From Deinococcales bacterium (GTDB lineage Bacteria; Deinococcota; Deinococci; Deinococcales; JAAFIG01): a stretch of DNA of 64,000 nt. The notes beneath the pieces are model-generated. The model saw nothing but the letters and a program-made list of their open reading frames with translations. It ran no database searches and was not told the DNA's origin. Of this stretch, positions 33,774 to 42,932 are shown piece by piece. Position numbers and translations under genes: made by a program. Each line of letters begins with the position of its first letter. Position 1 is the first letter of the stretch. Where the stretch lies: positions 1-64,000 of the forward strand of contig JANXTZ010000037.1 in the NCBI GenBank assembly GCA_025352125.1, written 5' to 3'.

Positions 33774-35060
33774 TTATTTGAGGCTCGAGGCGTCAATTTC
33801 GGCGGTTCTGGTGTAATCCCAGGTCAAGCGAATCTTTTTGATGTCCACGCCTGCTTGGACTTCCGCCAAAGCCCGAAGTTGAATTTCGCCATTGGCGGGC
33901 AGTTGAATATCGCCAATGCCAGTATCCCGAGAGGCGCGGTAGACCCAGCCTGACATGGAGCTTTCGATACCGTCCTGATCCAGAAATGATAGGGCACTCT
34001 GACCGAGGTTTTGAACTTGTTTGGTCGGGTTTTGCACCGTGAAGTACACGATCAACCATTTTCCACCCTCGGGTGGGTTGCTGCCGTCAAACCACGGCGC
34101 GGTGCTGTACTCGAGCCTGTCGAGTTTAAAATTCGTGCGCCCAGGGTAGTACGTGCCAAATTGGGCGGGAAAGATTTTCAGGGCGCTCGAGCCGTCGGGC
34201 ATACTGGGGTCGGCAAACGGCGCGGGAACGGGCGCGACCTTATCGCGCAGATCGTAACGCCAAACCGCGTTGTTGCAATCGTCCACAATCATTTTCGGCA
34301 GGCTGACATCGTTGTCGAGCACAATTCGTGTAAAGGCACTGATTTTTTGGGCTGGACGCAGAATGCTCGAGACCTCGCGCAGTGTGCCCTGTTCGTACCA
34401 GTAACCGTCACCTGAGACATTCTGATTTTTGGAATCCACGCCCGAGAAACGAATCCTGCCGCCATTGACATCAATCTCGGTTTTTTGCGGGTTTTGCACG
34501 GTGAAGTAAATGATCAGCGCTTTTTTCTCTGGCGCGAGGATATCGTTTTTGTTGCCGCCATCGTACAGATAATCACCGACGCTGTACTCGAGTTTGGTGA
34601 TCTGATAATTGATTGCGCTGCCACCTTTGCACAGCGTGTAGGTTTGCCCAATCACGCCGTCGCCACCGTTTTGTTGGCTAGTGCCTTGCACGCTCGGCGC
34701 ATTCCCTACCACGGCAGGCGTTGGGTTTACAATGGTAATGGTGTTGCCCGAGACACTGGCATTCAAACCCAGACCTTTGGCGACATCGACCGCAGGCGCA
34801 TACGCAATGTCTTTTTGAATGCTGACGGTCACTTTGGCGGTTTTGCCGTTGCGGGTAAAGCTGGCGCTTTTGGCTTTAAAGTCGATGCTGACACTCGAGC
34901 CGAGCGCTCCAGCATAGGGTTTGCTCGAGAGTGCCAATTTGCCTGCGGCGACCACACCCGCGATGCTGGTGGTTTTGCCACCGAACACAACTTTGTATTG
35001 CGCCTGCGCCAATGCGACTGCCGCCACGGTCAACCCCAAGAGGATCACAACTTTTTTCAT
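33774..35060 (-). CDS. Secreted protein with stalk-like N-domain and duplicated DUF4352-like domain
   Basis: 428 residues. Signal peptide MKKVVILLGLTVAAVALAQA. N-terminal stalk-like domain (20-110) with GKLALSSKPYAGALG. Two similar beta domains follow: both contain a Tyr-Ser stretch then LIIYFTVQNP (about 180-190) or LIVYFTVQNP (about 330-340), typical of DUF4352-like immunoglobulin folds. SD GGGAG precedes ATG 35060, and TAAACT at 35086-35081 is its -10 box. Confidence 0.7.
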   Translation of the reverse strand: MKKVVILLGLTVAAVALAQAQYKVVFGGKTTSIAGVVAAGKLALSSKPYAGALGSSVSIDFKAKSASFTRNGKTAKVTVSIQKDIAYAPAVDVAKGLGLNASVSGNTITIVNPTPAVVGNAPSVQGTSQQNGGDGVIGQTYTLCKGGSAINYQITKLEYSVGDYLYDGGNKNDILAPEKKALIIYFTVQNPQKTEIDVNGGRIRFSGVDSKNQNVSGDGYWYEQGTLREVSSILRPAQKISAFTRIVLDNDVSLPKMIVDDCNNAVWRYDLRDKVAPVPAPFADPSMPDGSSALKIFPAQFGTYYPGRTNFKLDRLEYSTAPWFDGSNPPEGGKWLIVYFTVQNPTKQVQNLGQSALSFLDQDGIESSMSGWVYRASRDTGIGDIQLPANGEIQLRALAEVQAGVDIKKIRLTWDYTRTAEIDASSLK

Positions 35061-35080
35061 GGTTTCTCCCTGTACTTTTT

Positions 35081-35086
35081 AGTTTA
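35081..35086 (-). promoter_or_regulatory. -10 box overlapping a stop codon
   Basis: TAAACT starts with the TAA stop of the 65-residue ORF and drives the secreted protein gene, which here has a leader with an SD sequence. Confidence 0.5.
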
Positions 35087-35281
35087 ACCTTCATTGACTC
35101 GAGATGTTACGTCAGACGCGGTATTTTCATCATCTTCCGGCAGGGTTTGACGCAACCAAGCCTCGAGCGCCGCCACGCTTTTAAAACGGTGCTCGGCATG
35201 GGTTTGCAGATGATGGGCTTCGAGCAACCACCTCGAGCCGAGTTTGGTGGCTCTCAGCAGCACCGTTTGGCGTTCGCTCAT
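35084..35281 (-). CDS. Small hypothetical protein
   Basis: 65 residues; basic N-terminal half (MSERQTVLLRATKLGSRWLL), acidic C-terminus. Not recognised. Supported as real by TAAACT (35294-35289) seven bases before ATG 35281. It lies between the BTAD regulator and a secreted protein gene on the same strand. Confidence 0.55.
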   Translation of the reverse strand: MSERQTVLLRATKLGSRWLLEAHHLQTHAEHRFKSVAALEAWLRQTLPEDDENTASDVTSRVNEG

Positions 35282-35305
35282 GAATAAGAGTTTATGGACT
35301 GGGCG

Positions 35306-37315
35306 TTATTGCAGCGTTAGTGGGCGCAAACGCTGTTGCCAGGGCAGTTTTTGAAACGATTCCCAAAACTCGAGCGGTACATTCGATAACGATTGCTGGT
35401 AGCCGAGGTCAACGCCAAGATCAAAGCAGGTCGCAGCAATCTCAATGCGGGTGATGTCGATGGGTGTGATGCGCTCGAGCAATTTCCAGGCGTGGGTGGC
35501 AGCATTGACATCTCGAGAGGCTTGGGCAATTCGCAAGTGCGCCACAGGCTCGAGGGCGTGCAACTCGAGGGTTTGAATGTCCGCCAAGGTTTTTTGTGCC
35601 AGACTCAAATCGGGTTCGGTTGCCAGGCGCTCGAGGGTCAGGCGCAAATTGTGGCTGTAGGCGTTTTGTGCCGCCAGCAGTTGCTCGGCGCGTTGCAGGT
35701 CGGCGCTGGCATCCAGCCCAAGCTGACGTTTGACTCGGGCGCGAATGATGGCTGCCATCGCCTGCCCACGGTTTAAGACTCCAGGGCTGGCTTCGGCGTA
35801 CCCAATAGCCTCGAGCGCCAGTTCAGATGCGCCAAGGCGTTGGTAGACGTGCGCCAGCCGAAACCAGACAAAACTCATCGGCAAGTCTTGTTGCTCGCTG
35901 AGGGTTTTGGCGTGCAGCAAATCGCTGAGCGCGGTCTTGTACTCTTCGCGCCAGCACAAAATTTCGCCGCGATTGGCGAGCAGATAGCGTGCCTCGTCGA
36001 GCACCCCACTCGCCCCGCTGACAATCGTCTGGGCGAGCATCAAGGTTTCGAGCGCAGCTTCACTCATCCCCTGCATTCTCTGGCTCATGGCGAGGTTGCC
36101 CAGAATCGCAATCCGTTCTCGCGGACGCTCGAGCACGGTGTACAAGCGGTCAGCCTCGAGAAAATCGTGTTGCGCCGCCTTGTGCTGGTCGGCGTTGGCT
36201 CTGGCGAGCGCGAGTTCGGCGAGGGTGCTGGCTTTCAATTCCAGATCGCTCGAGTTTTCCAACAACGCCAGCGCCCGAGCGTGGGCGTCCAGTGATTCAA
36301 AGATTTGATCGAGCCGCAACAAGGCACTGGCAAGTTCGTTCTCGAGCCTGGCTCGCAGGTCGCTGTCCAAAGTTTGTTTCAAACCCATCCGTGCCGCTCG
36401 AGCCGCCAGCACAAAATCATTCACGGCAAACGCCGTTTGCGCCCGAGCCAGCGCCGCCCTTGCCAGATCGTTTGGGGCTTGCGCCAGACGTTCAATTTGG
36501 GCGGTCACAAACTCGAGGTTGTCGTCTGGAAACTCGAGCCTTAAACGGTGTGCCTTTTGCCAAACATTGAACGCCCCGGCGCGGTCGATGCCCTCGAGTT
36601 TTTCGGCGGCGGCTTGCCAGTGCGTCGCGGCAGCCTCAAATTGCAATTGGTCTTCGGCTTTCTGCGCAAGCTCGAGCCAGACTTTGGCGGCGTTATTCAA
36701 AGCCCGCTGCTCGAGTTCCAGGGACAGTTGCTGGGTTTGGGGGCTGGGCGCAAAGCCCCATTCTTGCATCAGGCGTTTGCTAAAAACCTGAAACGTCACG
36801 CGTGCCGCCGCCAGTTCATGTTGCGCCACCTGCAAGCGCATGACGTGGCGCAACGCCTCTTCAGAAAATGGCTCGAGTTGCAACCATTTTTGAGCAAATT
36901 TCAGGGCACTTTGAACGTCGCCAGATTCCTGGGATTTTTGAATTTCAAGCTCGAGCTGCCCGAGTTGTTTGCTTTCCAAAACGGCGCGTTGCAGCAGCAA
37001 CCATTCCTCAAATTCTGGACAGTCGGGATACTCCAAACCCGTCAGCAAACTTTCAAACTTGATCTCGAGGTTTGAGTGCAGCGTCAAGGGTTCTGACTGG
37101 GCAAACAGATCAAAATTCTTGAGTTTGAACAACGCCTGACGCAAATTGTTGCGCCCAGCAAAAGCGTCGCCCCAAAACCACTGCGCCAGTTTGGCTCGAG
37201 ATTGCGCACCCTCTACCGCACACAATGCCAGCACAGCCGCCGTTTTGCGCTCGAGTGATAAAAATTGTCCGTTCTGCTCAAGCTGCGCTGTACCGAGCAA
37301 AAGGCGTAACGACAT
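35306..37315 (-). CDS. BTAD/SARP-type transcriptional regulator with TPR domain
   Basis: 669 residues. N-terminal winged-helix-like region (1-95: LAQWFWGDAFAGRNNLRQALFKLK), then the bacterial transcriptional activation domain (about 95-200: LKFAQKWLQLEPFSEEALRHVM), then TPR helices to the end. Such proteins activate target promoters after sensing through the TPR part; the target is unknown. Start ATG 37315 follows TAAAAT by six bases. Confidence 0.8.
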   Translation of the reverse strand: MSLRLLLGTAQLEQNGQFLSLERKTAAVLALCAVEGAQSRAKLAQWFWGDAFAGRNNLRQALFKLKNFDLFAQSEPLTLHSNLEIKFESLLTGLEYPDCPEFEEWLLLQRAVLESKQLGQLELEIQKSQESGDVQSALKFAQKWLQLEPFSEEALRHVMRLQVAQHELAAARVTFQVFSKRLMQEWGFAPSPQTQQLSLELEQRALNNAAKVWLELAQKAEDQLQFEAAATHWQAAAEKLEGIDRAGAFNVWQKAHRLRLEFPDDNLEFVTAQIERLAQAPNDLARAALARAQTAFAVNDFVLAARAARMGLKQTLDSDLRARLENELASALLRLDQIFESLDAHARALALLENSSDLELKASTLAELALARANADQHKAAQHDFLEADRLYTVLERPRERIAILGNLAMSQRMQGMSEAALETLMLAQTIVSGASGVLDEARYLLANRGEILCWREEYKTALSDLLHAKTLSEQQDLPMSFVWFRLAHVYQRLGASELALEAIGYAEASPGVLNRGQAMAAIIRARVKRQLGLDASADLQRAEQLLAAQNAYSHNLRLTLERLATEPDLSLAQKTLADIQTLELHALEPVAHLRIAQASRDVNAATHAWKLLERITPIDITRIEIAATCFDLGVDLGYQQSLSNVPLEFWESFQKLPWQQRLRPLTLQ

Positions 37316-37321
37316 GCCTGT

Positions 37322-37327
37322 ATTTTA
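37322..37327 (-). promoter_or_regulatory. -10 box of the BTAD regulator gene (leaderless)
   Basis: TAAAAT six bases before ATG 37315, no SD sequence. Confidence 0.55.
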
Positions 37328-37356
37328 CAGGCTGACAAGGGATTCTCGAGGTTAAA

Positions 37357-38178
37357 TCAGGTTTTGAGCTGTGTAAGAGCTGCTTGTCGCATTACTTTCA
37401 CGGGCGCATCTCGCCCAGTCCAGGCTTTGAGCGCCAACGCGCCCTGATGAACCAGCATTCCCAATCCGTCAATGCCCGTCAAACCTCTCGCTCGAGCATC
37501 TTTTAAGAGTTTGGTCTCGAGTGGACGATACACAATGTCGCAAACCCAACCCGAGTTGGGCAGAATGCCGTCAGACAGTGGTGACTCGAGTGGGTTACCG
37601 AGTCCAACGCTGGTGGTGTTGACCAGCAAACTCGAGGCTCGGACGTGCGTTTCAAGGTCGAAATCTGAAACAAAATTCAGTCCAAACCCGTCGCACAGTT
37701 GTCTGGCTCGAGCGGGACTGCGATTCCAAAGATGAACTTCTGCCCCCGCTTGTTGTAACGCCCAGCAAACCCCTCGAGCCGCCCCGCCAGCCCCCAAAAC
37801 CATGACGACAAGACCAGAGGGGTTACAGCCTGCCTCGAGCAACGCCGCCATAAACCCTGGCGCGTCGGTGTTCAAACCGTGCAACGAACCGTTTTGGTTG
37901 AGCACCGTGTTGATTGCCCCCATCGCTCGAGCCTCAACACCCATGCCATCCACCAACTCGAGCGCGGCTTCCTTGTGCGGAATGCTCAGGTTCACACCCC
38001 ACAAGCTCGAGTTTCGCAACGCCTTAAATTCTGCCGCCAGCGATTCAGGCGGCACATCTCGAGCCTCGTAACGCGCCGCAATTCCCAAAAACCCGAGCGC
38101 CGCATTGTGCATTGCCGGTGACAGGCTGTGCTTGGCAGGATGCGCGAACAGGCAGGCTCGAGTTTCCAGTTGTTCCAT
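37357..38178 (-). CDS. aroE: Shikimate dehydrogenase
   Basis: 273 residues from ATG 38178 (AAGGA upstream), not the longer frame to 38268. Shikimate-site SLSPAMHNAAL (18-28), catalytic Lys in NLSIPHKEAALELVD (about 70), NTVL and NTDAPGF, Rossmann loop VLGAGGAARGV, and NTTSVGL. NADPH-dependent reduction of 3-dehydroshikimate in aromatic amino acid synthesis. Confidence 0.93.
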   Translation of the reverse strand: MEQLETRACLFAHPAKHSLSPAMHNAALGFLGIAARYEARDVPPESLAAEFKALRNSSLWGVNLSIPHKEAALELVDGMGVEARAMGAINTVLNQNGSLHGLNTDAPGFMAALLEAGCNPSGLVVMVLGAGGAARGVCWALQQAGAEVHLWNRSPARARQLCDGFGLNFVSDFDLETHVRASSLLVNTTSVGLGNPLESPLSDGILPNSGWVCDIVYRPLETKLLKDARARGLTGIDGLGMLVHQGALALKAWTGRDAPVKVMRQAALTQLKT

Positions 38179-38202
38179 GTCGATATTCCTTAAATTTGGA
38201 TG

Positions 38203-38261
38203 GTAGGGTGCGCCTCGCGCACTGTTAACCATGTTCTCTCGGTGCGCACGGCGCACACTAC
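38203..38261. repeat. REP-like palindromic pair
   Basis: Two hairpins, GTGCGC-CTC-GCGCAC (38208-38222) and GTGCGC-ACG-GCGCAC (38242-38256). The outer ends GTAGGGTGCGC and GCGCACACTAC are inverted with one mismatch. Looks like a mobile palindromic repeat. Confidence 0.55.
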
Positions 38262-38274
38262 TTGACATTCATAA

Positions 38275-40206
38275 TTAATCTTGCGCCAGCACAATAATCT
38301 TGTCATTGCTCAAAAAGCTGATCATGTCTGACTTTTTCGGGTTGACCCGCACGCCGTAGGCTTTATCAGAATTGTGGGCTTGCGATTCGATGCGGTAGCC
38401 AATTGCGGTTTCACCGCGTAAACGTGCCGCCTCGAGCACGGTATAAAAATTCATGTCCGCACCTGTTTTGACGTACCCACTGGCGGGACGCAAGTAAATT
38501 TCGCTGCCGTCGCTCGAGAATAGGTACCTGAAGACTTCTGCCAGGTGTTTGTTTTCAGAGATTTGCGAGAGCATCAGACTGATGAGTTTGTCGCTGACAA
38601 TGTAATCGTCGGCTTTGGTGACTTCCGCCAGTTCGCGGTTGCGGTTGTCGAGCATCTCGGAGACAATGCTCATGTCCTTGCCAGCTTTATCGGCAATTTC
38701 GCGCAAGTGCAAAAGCGTAATCAAGGTTTTGGCATCGGCTTGTTGCACCTCTAAATGCTCGCGGTACGCCAGCACGATCACATGGTCAACATTGGTCGCG
38801 TCCAAACCCTCAAGCGTGCGGCGGTCTGTGGTGTCACCCATTTGAAACTCGAGTTTTTGCTTGGTCACGCCAGCGCATTCGCGTTTCAATGTATCTAAAA
38901 TGCCCTCATCGTTCGCCACAATCACTACGCTCGAGCCTGGGGACACGTACTGCTCGAGTTCATTGATGATGGTCACACCCTGAGGGTTCCAACCCAGAAT
39001 GATGGTTTTTTCACTGCTGGCTTCAAACTTTTCTCTTTGGGCGACAATCACTGACGTGTCAATACTCGGTGTTGTTTTTGAGGGTTTGATCGTGTCATCG
39101 TCGCGGCTGATGCAAATGAGCTGATCGCCAGATTCAATCTTGGTGTCGCTGGCAGGGTTAATCAACACTTCAGTCCCGTTTTTGTACAATCCCATCAGGC
39201 TCGAGTCCTCAAACACTGACAGCGCCTGCCCGTAGGTTTTGCCCGTTAAACTCGGTTCGGCTTGAAAATAAATCTCGTCGCCGTCAAAATCGAGCAATTC
39301 GGTGTACACCACACTCAGACCGCTTTGACGACAGGTTTGGGCGGTGATCCTCGAGATCAAATCCTCGCCCAGCACAAAATGTGCCTCGTCGCGCCCGACA
39401 AGGTGCGCGGCTTCCAGATTGCTGGGGTTTTGAATGACCGCCACAATGTGGTACGCCCCGCGAGGATCGTTGCTGGCACGACGCTTGGGGTTGTTGGTCA
39501 GTGCCAAAACTGTTTTGATCACGTTCGAGTCGGGGTCGTCACCTTCTGGGGAGAGCACAATGATCGAGCGCGAGGTTTGCGGACTGACCACCTCGAGATC
39601 GCTCAGGTCAATCGGGCTGCCAGATCGGCACACCACCCGCGTGCGACCCAGTTTTGGCACTCGAGTGCGAATCTCGTCTTCCATCTCGACCTTGTCGTGA
39701 TCGGCAAGCACCACAATTACAGGATTCTTGCGGTTGTCGTTGGCAATCACCAACTCGGAAACGATTGCAAAAACCTGATCCGACCAACCCAAAATTAAGG
39801 TGTGATCCTGCTCAAGCACCTTGGAGCGCCCTTTGCGCAGCTCATCCATTTTGGTTTCCAAGCCGCTCGAGATGATGCCGATCAAGCTCGAGACGACAAA
39901 AATACCCGCCAGCGTGACTGCCAGCATTGCCGCCCTGAAACCCCAGACGCCAGTGTCGCCACCCATCGTGCCGGAGTCAAGGGTTCGCATCAAACCCATC
40001 CAGACGAGTTCACCAAAACTGTAGGCGTTGCGTTTGTCGTCGCCAATTGGAACGGCTGAAACCCCAGAAACTGAAACCAAAAGTGCGATCACCACAATGA
40101 TCACCAAAGAAATCAAGAACAGCCACGCCATCATGGCGATGGGTCCCTTTGCCATCGTGTTGTCAAACCAGTACCTGAACCGTTCACGAAAAGTCACATT
40201 GCCCAT
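38275..40206 (-). CDS. CASTOR/POLLUX-type ion channel with two RCK-like domains
   Basis: 643 residues. Two N-terminal membrane helices (about 24-48 and 88-110) flank a pore-loop-like segment (FGELVWMGLMRTLDSGTMGG, about 64-83). Two Rossmann nucleotide-sensing domains follow: TLILGWSDQVFAIVSEL (about 136-152) and TIILGWNPQGVTIINEL (about 398-414). This matches bacterial relatives of CASTOR/POLLUX cation channels, probably passing K+ or Ca2+ under ligand control. GGGGG precedes ATG 40206. Confidence 0.85.
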   Translation of the reverse strand: MGNVTFRERFRYWFDNTMAKGPIAMMAWLFLISLVIIVVIALLVSVSGVSAVPIGDDKRNAYSFGELVWMGLMRTLDSGTMGGDTGVWGFRAAMLAVTLAGIFVVSSLIGIISSGLETKMDELRKGRSKVLEQDHTLILGWSDQVFAIVSELVIANDNRKNPVIVVLADHDKVEMEDEIRTRVPKLGRTRVVCRSGSPIDLSDLEVVSPQTSRSIIVLSPEGDDPDSNVIKTVLALTNNPKRRASNDPRGAYHIVAVIQNPSNLEAAHLVGRDEAHFVLGEDLISRITAQTCRQSGLSVVYTELLDFDGDEIYFQAEPSLTGKTYGQALSVFEDSSLMGLYKNGTEVLINPASDTKIESGDQLICISRDDDTIKPSKTTPSIDTSVIVAQREKFEASSEKTIILGWNPQGVTIINELEQYVSPGSSVVIVANDEGILDTLKRECAGVTKQKLEFQMGDTTDRRTLEGLDATNVDHVIVLAYREHLEVQQADAKTLITLLHLREIADKAGKDMSIVSEMLDNRNRELAEVTKADDYIVSDKLISLMLSQISENKHLAEVFRYLFSSDGSEIYLRPASGYVKTGADMNFYTVLEAARLRGETAIGYRIESQAHNSDKAYGVRVNPKKSDMISFLSNDKIIVLAQD

Positions 40207-40330
40207 AAAACCCCCTGAATTTCCTCAGAACATAACCACATCAACCTCGAGCTTTTAAAGCAACGGGTTTCGGAATATTCATTCTTTTCTCAGCTACCAA
40301 ACGGCATCCTAACACCCTCTCGAGTGAACG

Positions 40331-40364
40331 CGCGGGTCAATCTCAGCAGACAAATTGACTCGCG
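40331..40364. repeat. Imperfect inverted repeat downstream of scpB
   Basis: CGCGGGTCAAT (40331-40341) and ATTGACTCGCG (40354-40364), one mismatch, 12-base loop. No T-run, so operator or weak terminator. Confidence 0.4.
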
Positions 40365-40373
40365 TCAGGGCTA

Positions 40374-40988
40374 TTAACCCCGCAAGAATCCACCCAGAGC
40401 CTCATCGTCCTCGAGCGGCGGTAAATCCAAAATGGAAGAGAGTCCAAACTCGAGCAAAAATTTTTCAGTGGTGCCAAACAACATCGGACGTCCAATCACC
40501 TCTTTGCGCCCCACGACCTTGACCAACTCGCGCTCCTGAAGCGTATCCAAAGTGCTGGACGCGCTCGAGCCTCGCATCAACTCGACCTCGCCGCGCGTGA
40601 TCGGTTGTTTGTACGCCACAATCGCCAGCGTCTCGAGCGCCGCCGCCGATAATGCAGGCAATGGTGGTGGCGCAAGCAGTGGCTCGAGCAGCGCCACCAC
40701 GGCGGGCGCGACAATCAGGCGGTAACCGCCCGCCACGGCTTCGATCTCAAAACCCAGACACGCCTCCTGAAAACGCCTCCGCAACATTTCGATCAATCGG
40801 TGTGAGGATTCGACAGGCAAACCCAACAGATTGGCAATCTCTTTGGGTTTCACCGGACGTCCCGCCGCCAAGAGCGCCGCCGAAAGCGTCTCGAGCAAAT
40901 TTGCCTCGGCAGGCACAGTCACTCCAGGCGTCTGTGCAAGCTCGAGTGCCTCGCCTTGGACAAGCTCCAAATCTGGAGTTTGGCTCAC
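40374..40988 (-). CDS. scpB: Segregation and condensation protein B
   Basis: 204 residues. Two winged-helix domains: LLETLSAALLAAGRPVKPKEIANLL (about 31-55) and ALETLAIVAYKQPITRGEVELMRG (about 117-140), with the conserved GRKEVIGRPMLFGTT. Kleisin-interacting subunit of SMC-ScpAB. scpA is not adjacent. GTG 40988 has AGGGA upstream. Divergent from pilC; the 48-bp gap holds both promoters. Confidence 0.93.
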   Translation of the reverse strand: MSQTPDLELVQGEALELAQTPGVTVPAEANLLETLSAALLAAGRPVKPKEIANLLGLPVESSHRLIEMLRRRFQEACLGFEIEAVAGGYRLIVAPAVVALLEPLLAPPPLPALSAAALETLAIVAYKQPITRGEVELMRGSSASSTLDTLQERELVKVVGRKEVIGRPMLFGTTEKFLLEFGLSSILDLPPLEDDEALGGFLRG

Positions 40989-41000
40989 GTGAAAAATTCC

Positions 41001-41029
41001 CTGTCAAAACCCATATCAGGGTTTATACT
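41001..41029 (+). promoter_or_regulatory. Promoter of pilC (leaderless)
   Basis: CTGTCA (41001-41006), 17-bp spacer, TATACT (41024-41029), then seven bases to ATG 41037. No SD sequence. Confidence 0.65.
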
Positions 41030-41036
41030 ACCCAAT

Positions 41037-42263
41037 ATGGCGACATTCACCTATAAAGTTCGGGATGCGGCAGGAAAAGTCATTTCGTCTTCAATGGAAG
41101 CAGACGATGCAAAACAAGTGCGCGATGTGCTGCGCGAAAAAAATCTGTTCATCGTTGCCATCAATGCCCCAAAAGTTGGCTTGAACGCCGACATCAAAAT
41201 TCCTGGACTGGGTGACGGAACACCCAACTTAAAAGCCGTTTCATTGTTCTCGAGACAACTTGCCACCATGATTGACGCCGGTTTGCCACTGGTGCAATCG
41301 CTGGCGATTCTGGGCAAGCAAGTTGAAGACAAGGGAATGCAAAAAATCTTGAAAAATGTTCGTAACGACGTTGAAGGCGGTGTGCCTTTCTCGGATGCCA
41401 TTTCCAAATACCCGAAGGTTTTCAGCCGTTTGTTCCTCAACTTGGTCCGCGCCGGTGAAATCTCGGGTACCCTCGACACGGTTCTTGACCGTGTTGCCAT
41501 TTTCCAAGAAAAAGAATTGGCACTGCGCGGTAAAATTCGCAGCGCTTTGACTTACCCTGTTATCGTTTTGGTTTTTGCGCTCGGCATTACCTATTTCTTG
41601 CTGACCACCATCGTGCCGCAATTCGGTAATATCCTCATTCAACTTGGCGGCGAACTGCCTTTTATTACCAAAATGCTCTTGGCTATTTCTGCTTTCTTAC
41701 AAAGCTGGTGGGGCGGTGGCATCATGCTTTTTAGCATTGTCGGTTCGGTGCTTGCCTACAATGCCTACAACCGCACCAAACAGGGACGTTACAACCTCGA
41801 TGCTTTCAAACTCAAAATCCCAGTTTTTGGCAACCTCTTATCAAAAGCCGGCATGGCATCGTTTGCCAGAACCTTCTCACTCTTGCTCGCTAGCGGCGTG
41901 AACATCATTGAAACCCTCGAGATCACCAAAGGCACGGCTGGCAATGCCGTGATCGAAGAAGCCATTGAAAACGCTAAAAATGCTGTACAACAGGGCGAAC
42001 AAATCTCGCAACCGCTCGGGGCATCACCAGTCTTTCCACCGATGGTCGTATCCATGATTGCCATTGGCGAGGAGACAGGCGGTTTGGACGCCATGCTCGA
42101 CAAAGTTGCCGATTATTACGAACGCGAAGTCGATGAAGCCGTCGATCAACTGACCGCCGCGCTCGAGCCGCTAATGATCATGTTCTTGGGTGTGATCGTC
42201 GGTACGATTGTGGCTGGTATGTTCTTACCGATGTTCTCGATCATCGGGCAACTTTCTAAATAA
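41037..42263 (+). CDS. pilC: Type IV pilus/type II secretion inner-membrane platform protein PilC
   Basis: 408 residues from ATG 41037. Two GspF/T2SF domains: LFSRQLATMIDAGLPLVQSL (about 70-89) and SFARTFSLLLASGVNIIETL (about 273-292), with three membrane helices. Anchors the pilus assembly ATPase at the inner membrane; in this phylum type IV pili serve motility and DNA uptake. No other pil gene is beside it. CTCGAG is nearly absent (none between 41256 and 41918). Confidence 0.93.
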   Translation: MATFTYKVRDAAGKVISSSMEADDAKQVRDVLREKNLFIVAINAPKVGLNADIKIPGLGDGTPNLKAVSLFSRQLATMIDAGLPLVQSLAILGKQVEDKGMQKILKNVRNDVEGGVPFSDAISKYPKVFSRLFLNLVRAGEISGTLDTVLDRVAIFQEKELALRGKIRSALTYPVIVLVFALGITYFLLTTIVPQFGNILIQLGGELPFITKMLLAISAFLQSWWGGGIMLFSIVGSVLAYNAYNRTKQGRYNLDAFKLKIPVFGNLLSKAGMASFARTFSLLLASGVNIIETLEITKGTAGNAVIEEAIENAKNAVQQGEQISQPLGASPVFPPMVVSMIAIGEETGGLDAMLDKVADYYEREVDEAVDQLTAALEPLMIMFLGVIVGTIVAGMFLPMFSIIGQLSK

Positions 42264-42279
42264 AAAATTCAATCTCGAG

Positions 42280-42304
42280 GACGGGTTCACGCCCGTCGTT
42301 TTTT
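42280..42304 (+). terminator. Terminator of pilC
   Basis: GACGGG/CCCGTC stem (42280-42297, 6-base loop) followed by GTTTTTT. Confidence 0.85.
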
Positions 42305-42317
42305 CATGGGTTCACGC

Positions 42318-42323
42318 TAAAAT
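42318..42323 (+). promoter_or_regulatory. -10 box of the DUF7009-barstar gene (leaderless)
   Basis: TAAAAT six bases before GTG 42330, no SD sequence. Confidence 0.55.
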
Positions 42324-42329
42324 AAACTT

Positions 42330-42932
42330 GTGAAAATTCGTTTTACCACTTCTAGCCTTCGGGTTCGGATCACCCCCAATGAACTCGAGCAAATCAAAAA
42401 CCGAACGTCACTCGAGCTTGGGTTTGGAATTGCCAACGGTTGGAAATTTAGGCTGGAAGCCAGTGAACAGACCACACTGGAATCTCGAGCTGGTGTTGTG
42501 GTTCTTGGACTTTCCAGTGCAGATGCCAAGTTGTTGTCCGAAACCACCCGAGACGGCGTTTATTTTGAGTTTGATGGGATACGGTTTTTTATTGAAAAAG
42601 ATTTCCCCTGCGAACACTCCAGAAGCAATCTCGAGGAACCCACACCAACTTTTGAACGCACCCATGCTGGCATTGAAATTGATGTTGGCAGTGTCGAAAC
42701 CACACGGGCATTACATATTTTGCTGCGCGAACGACTGGATTTTCCAGAATTTTACGGTCACAACTGGAGCGCTTTTTGGGACGCCATCAACGGTCTGGTC
42801 GAAATTCCGACCCATATCAAATTTCTGAACTGGGACAAACTCGAGCAACGCCTGAACTTTGATGCCCGAATGCTGCGGCAATGCTTGACCGACTTGAGCG
42901 CCAAAAGCAATTGCGAAGTCGAATATGCTTGA
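42330..42932 (+). CDS. Fusion of a DUF7009-like domain and a barstar-like domain
   Basis: 200 residues. Residues 1-105 resemble DUF7009 ([20 protein letters not shown]). Residues 110-200 look like barstar ([20 protein letters not shown], then [21 protein letters not shown]), the inhibitor fold of barnase-type ribonucleases. No barnase-like gene is next to it. The 3' end overlaps the macro-domain ORF by eight bases. Possibly an orphan immunity or RNA-binding protein. Confidence 0.7.
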   Translation: MKIRFTTSSLRVRITPNELEQIKNRTSLELGFGIANGWKFRLEASEQTTLESRAGVVVLGLSSADAKLLSETTRDGVYFEFDGIRFFIEKDFPCEHSRSNLEEPTPTFERTHAGIEIDVGSVETTRALHILLRERLDFPEFYGHNWSAFWDAINGLVEIPTHIKFLNWDKLEQRLNFDARMLRQCLTDLSAKSNCEVEYA

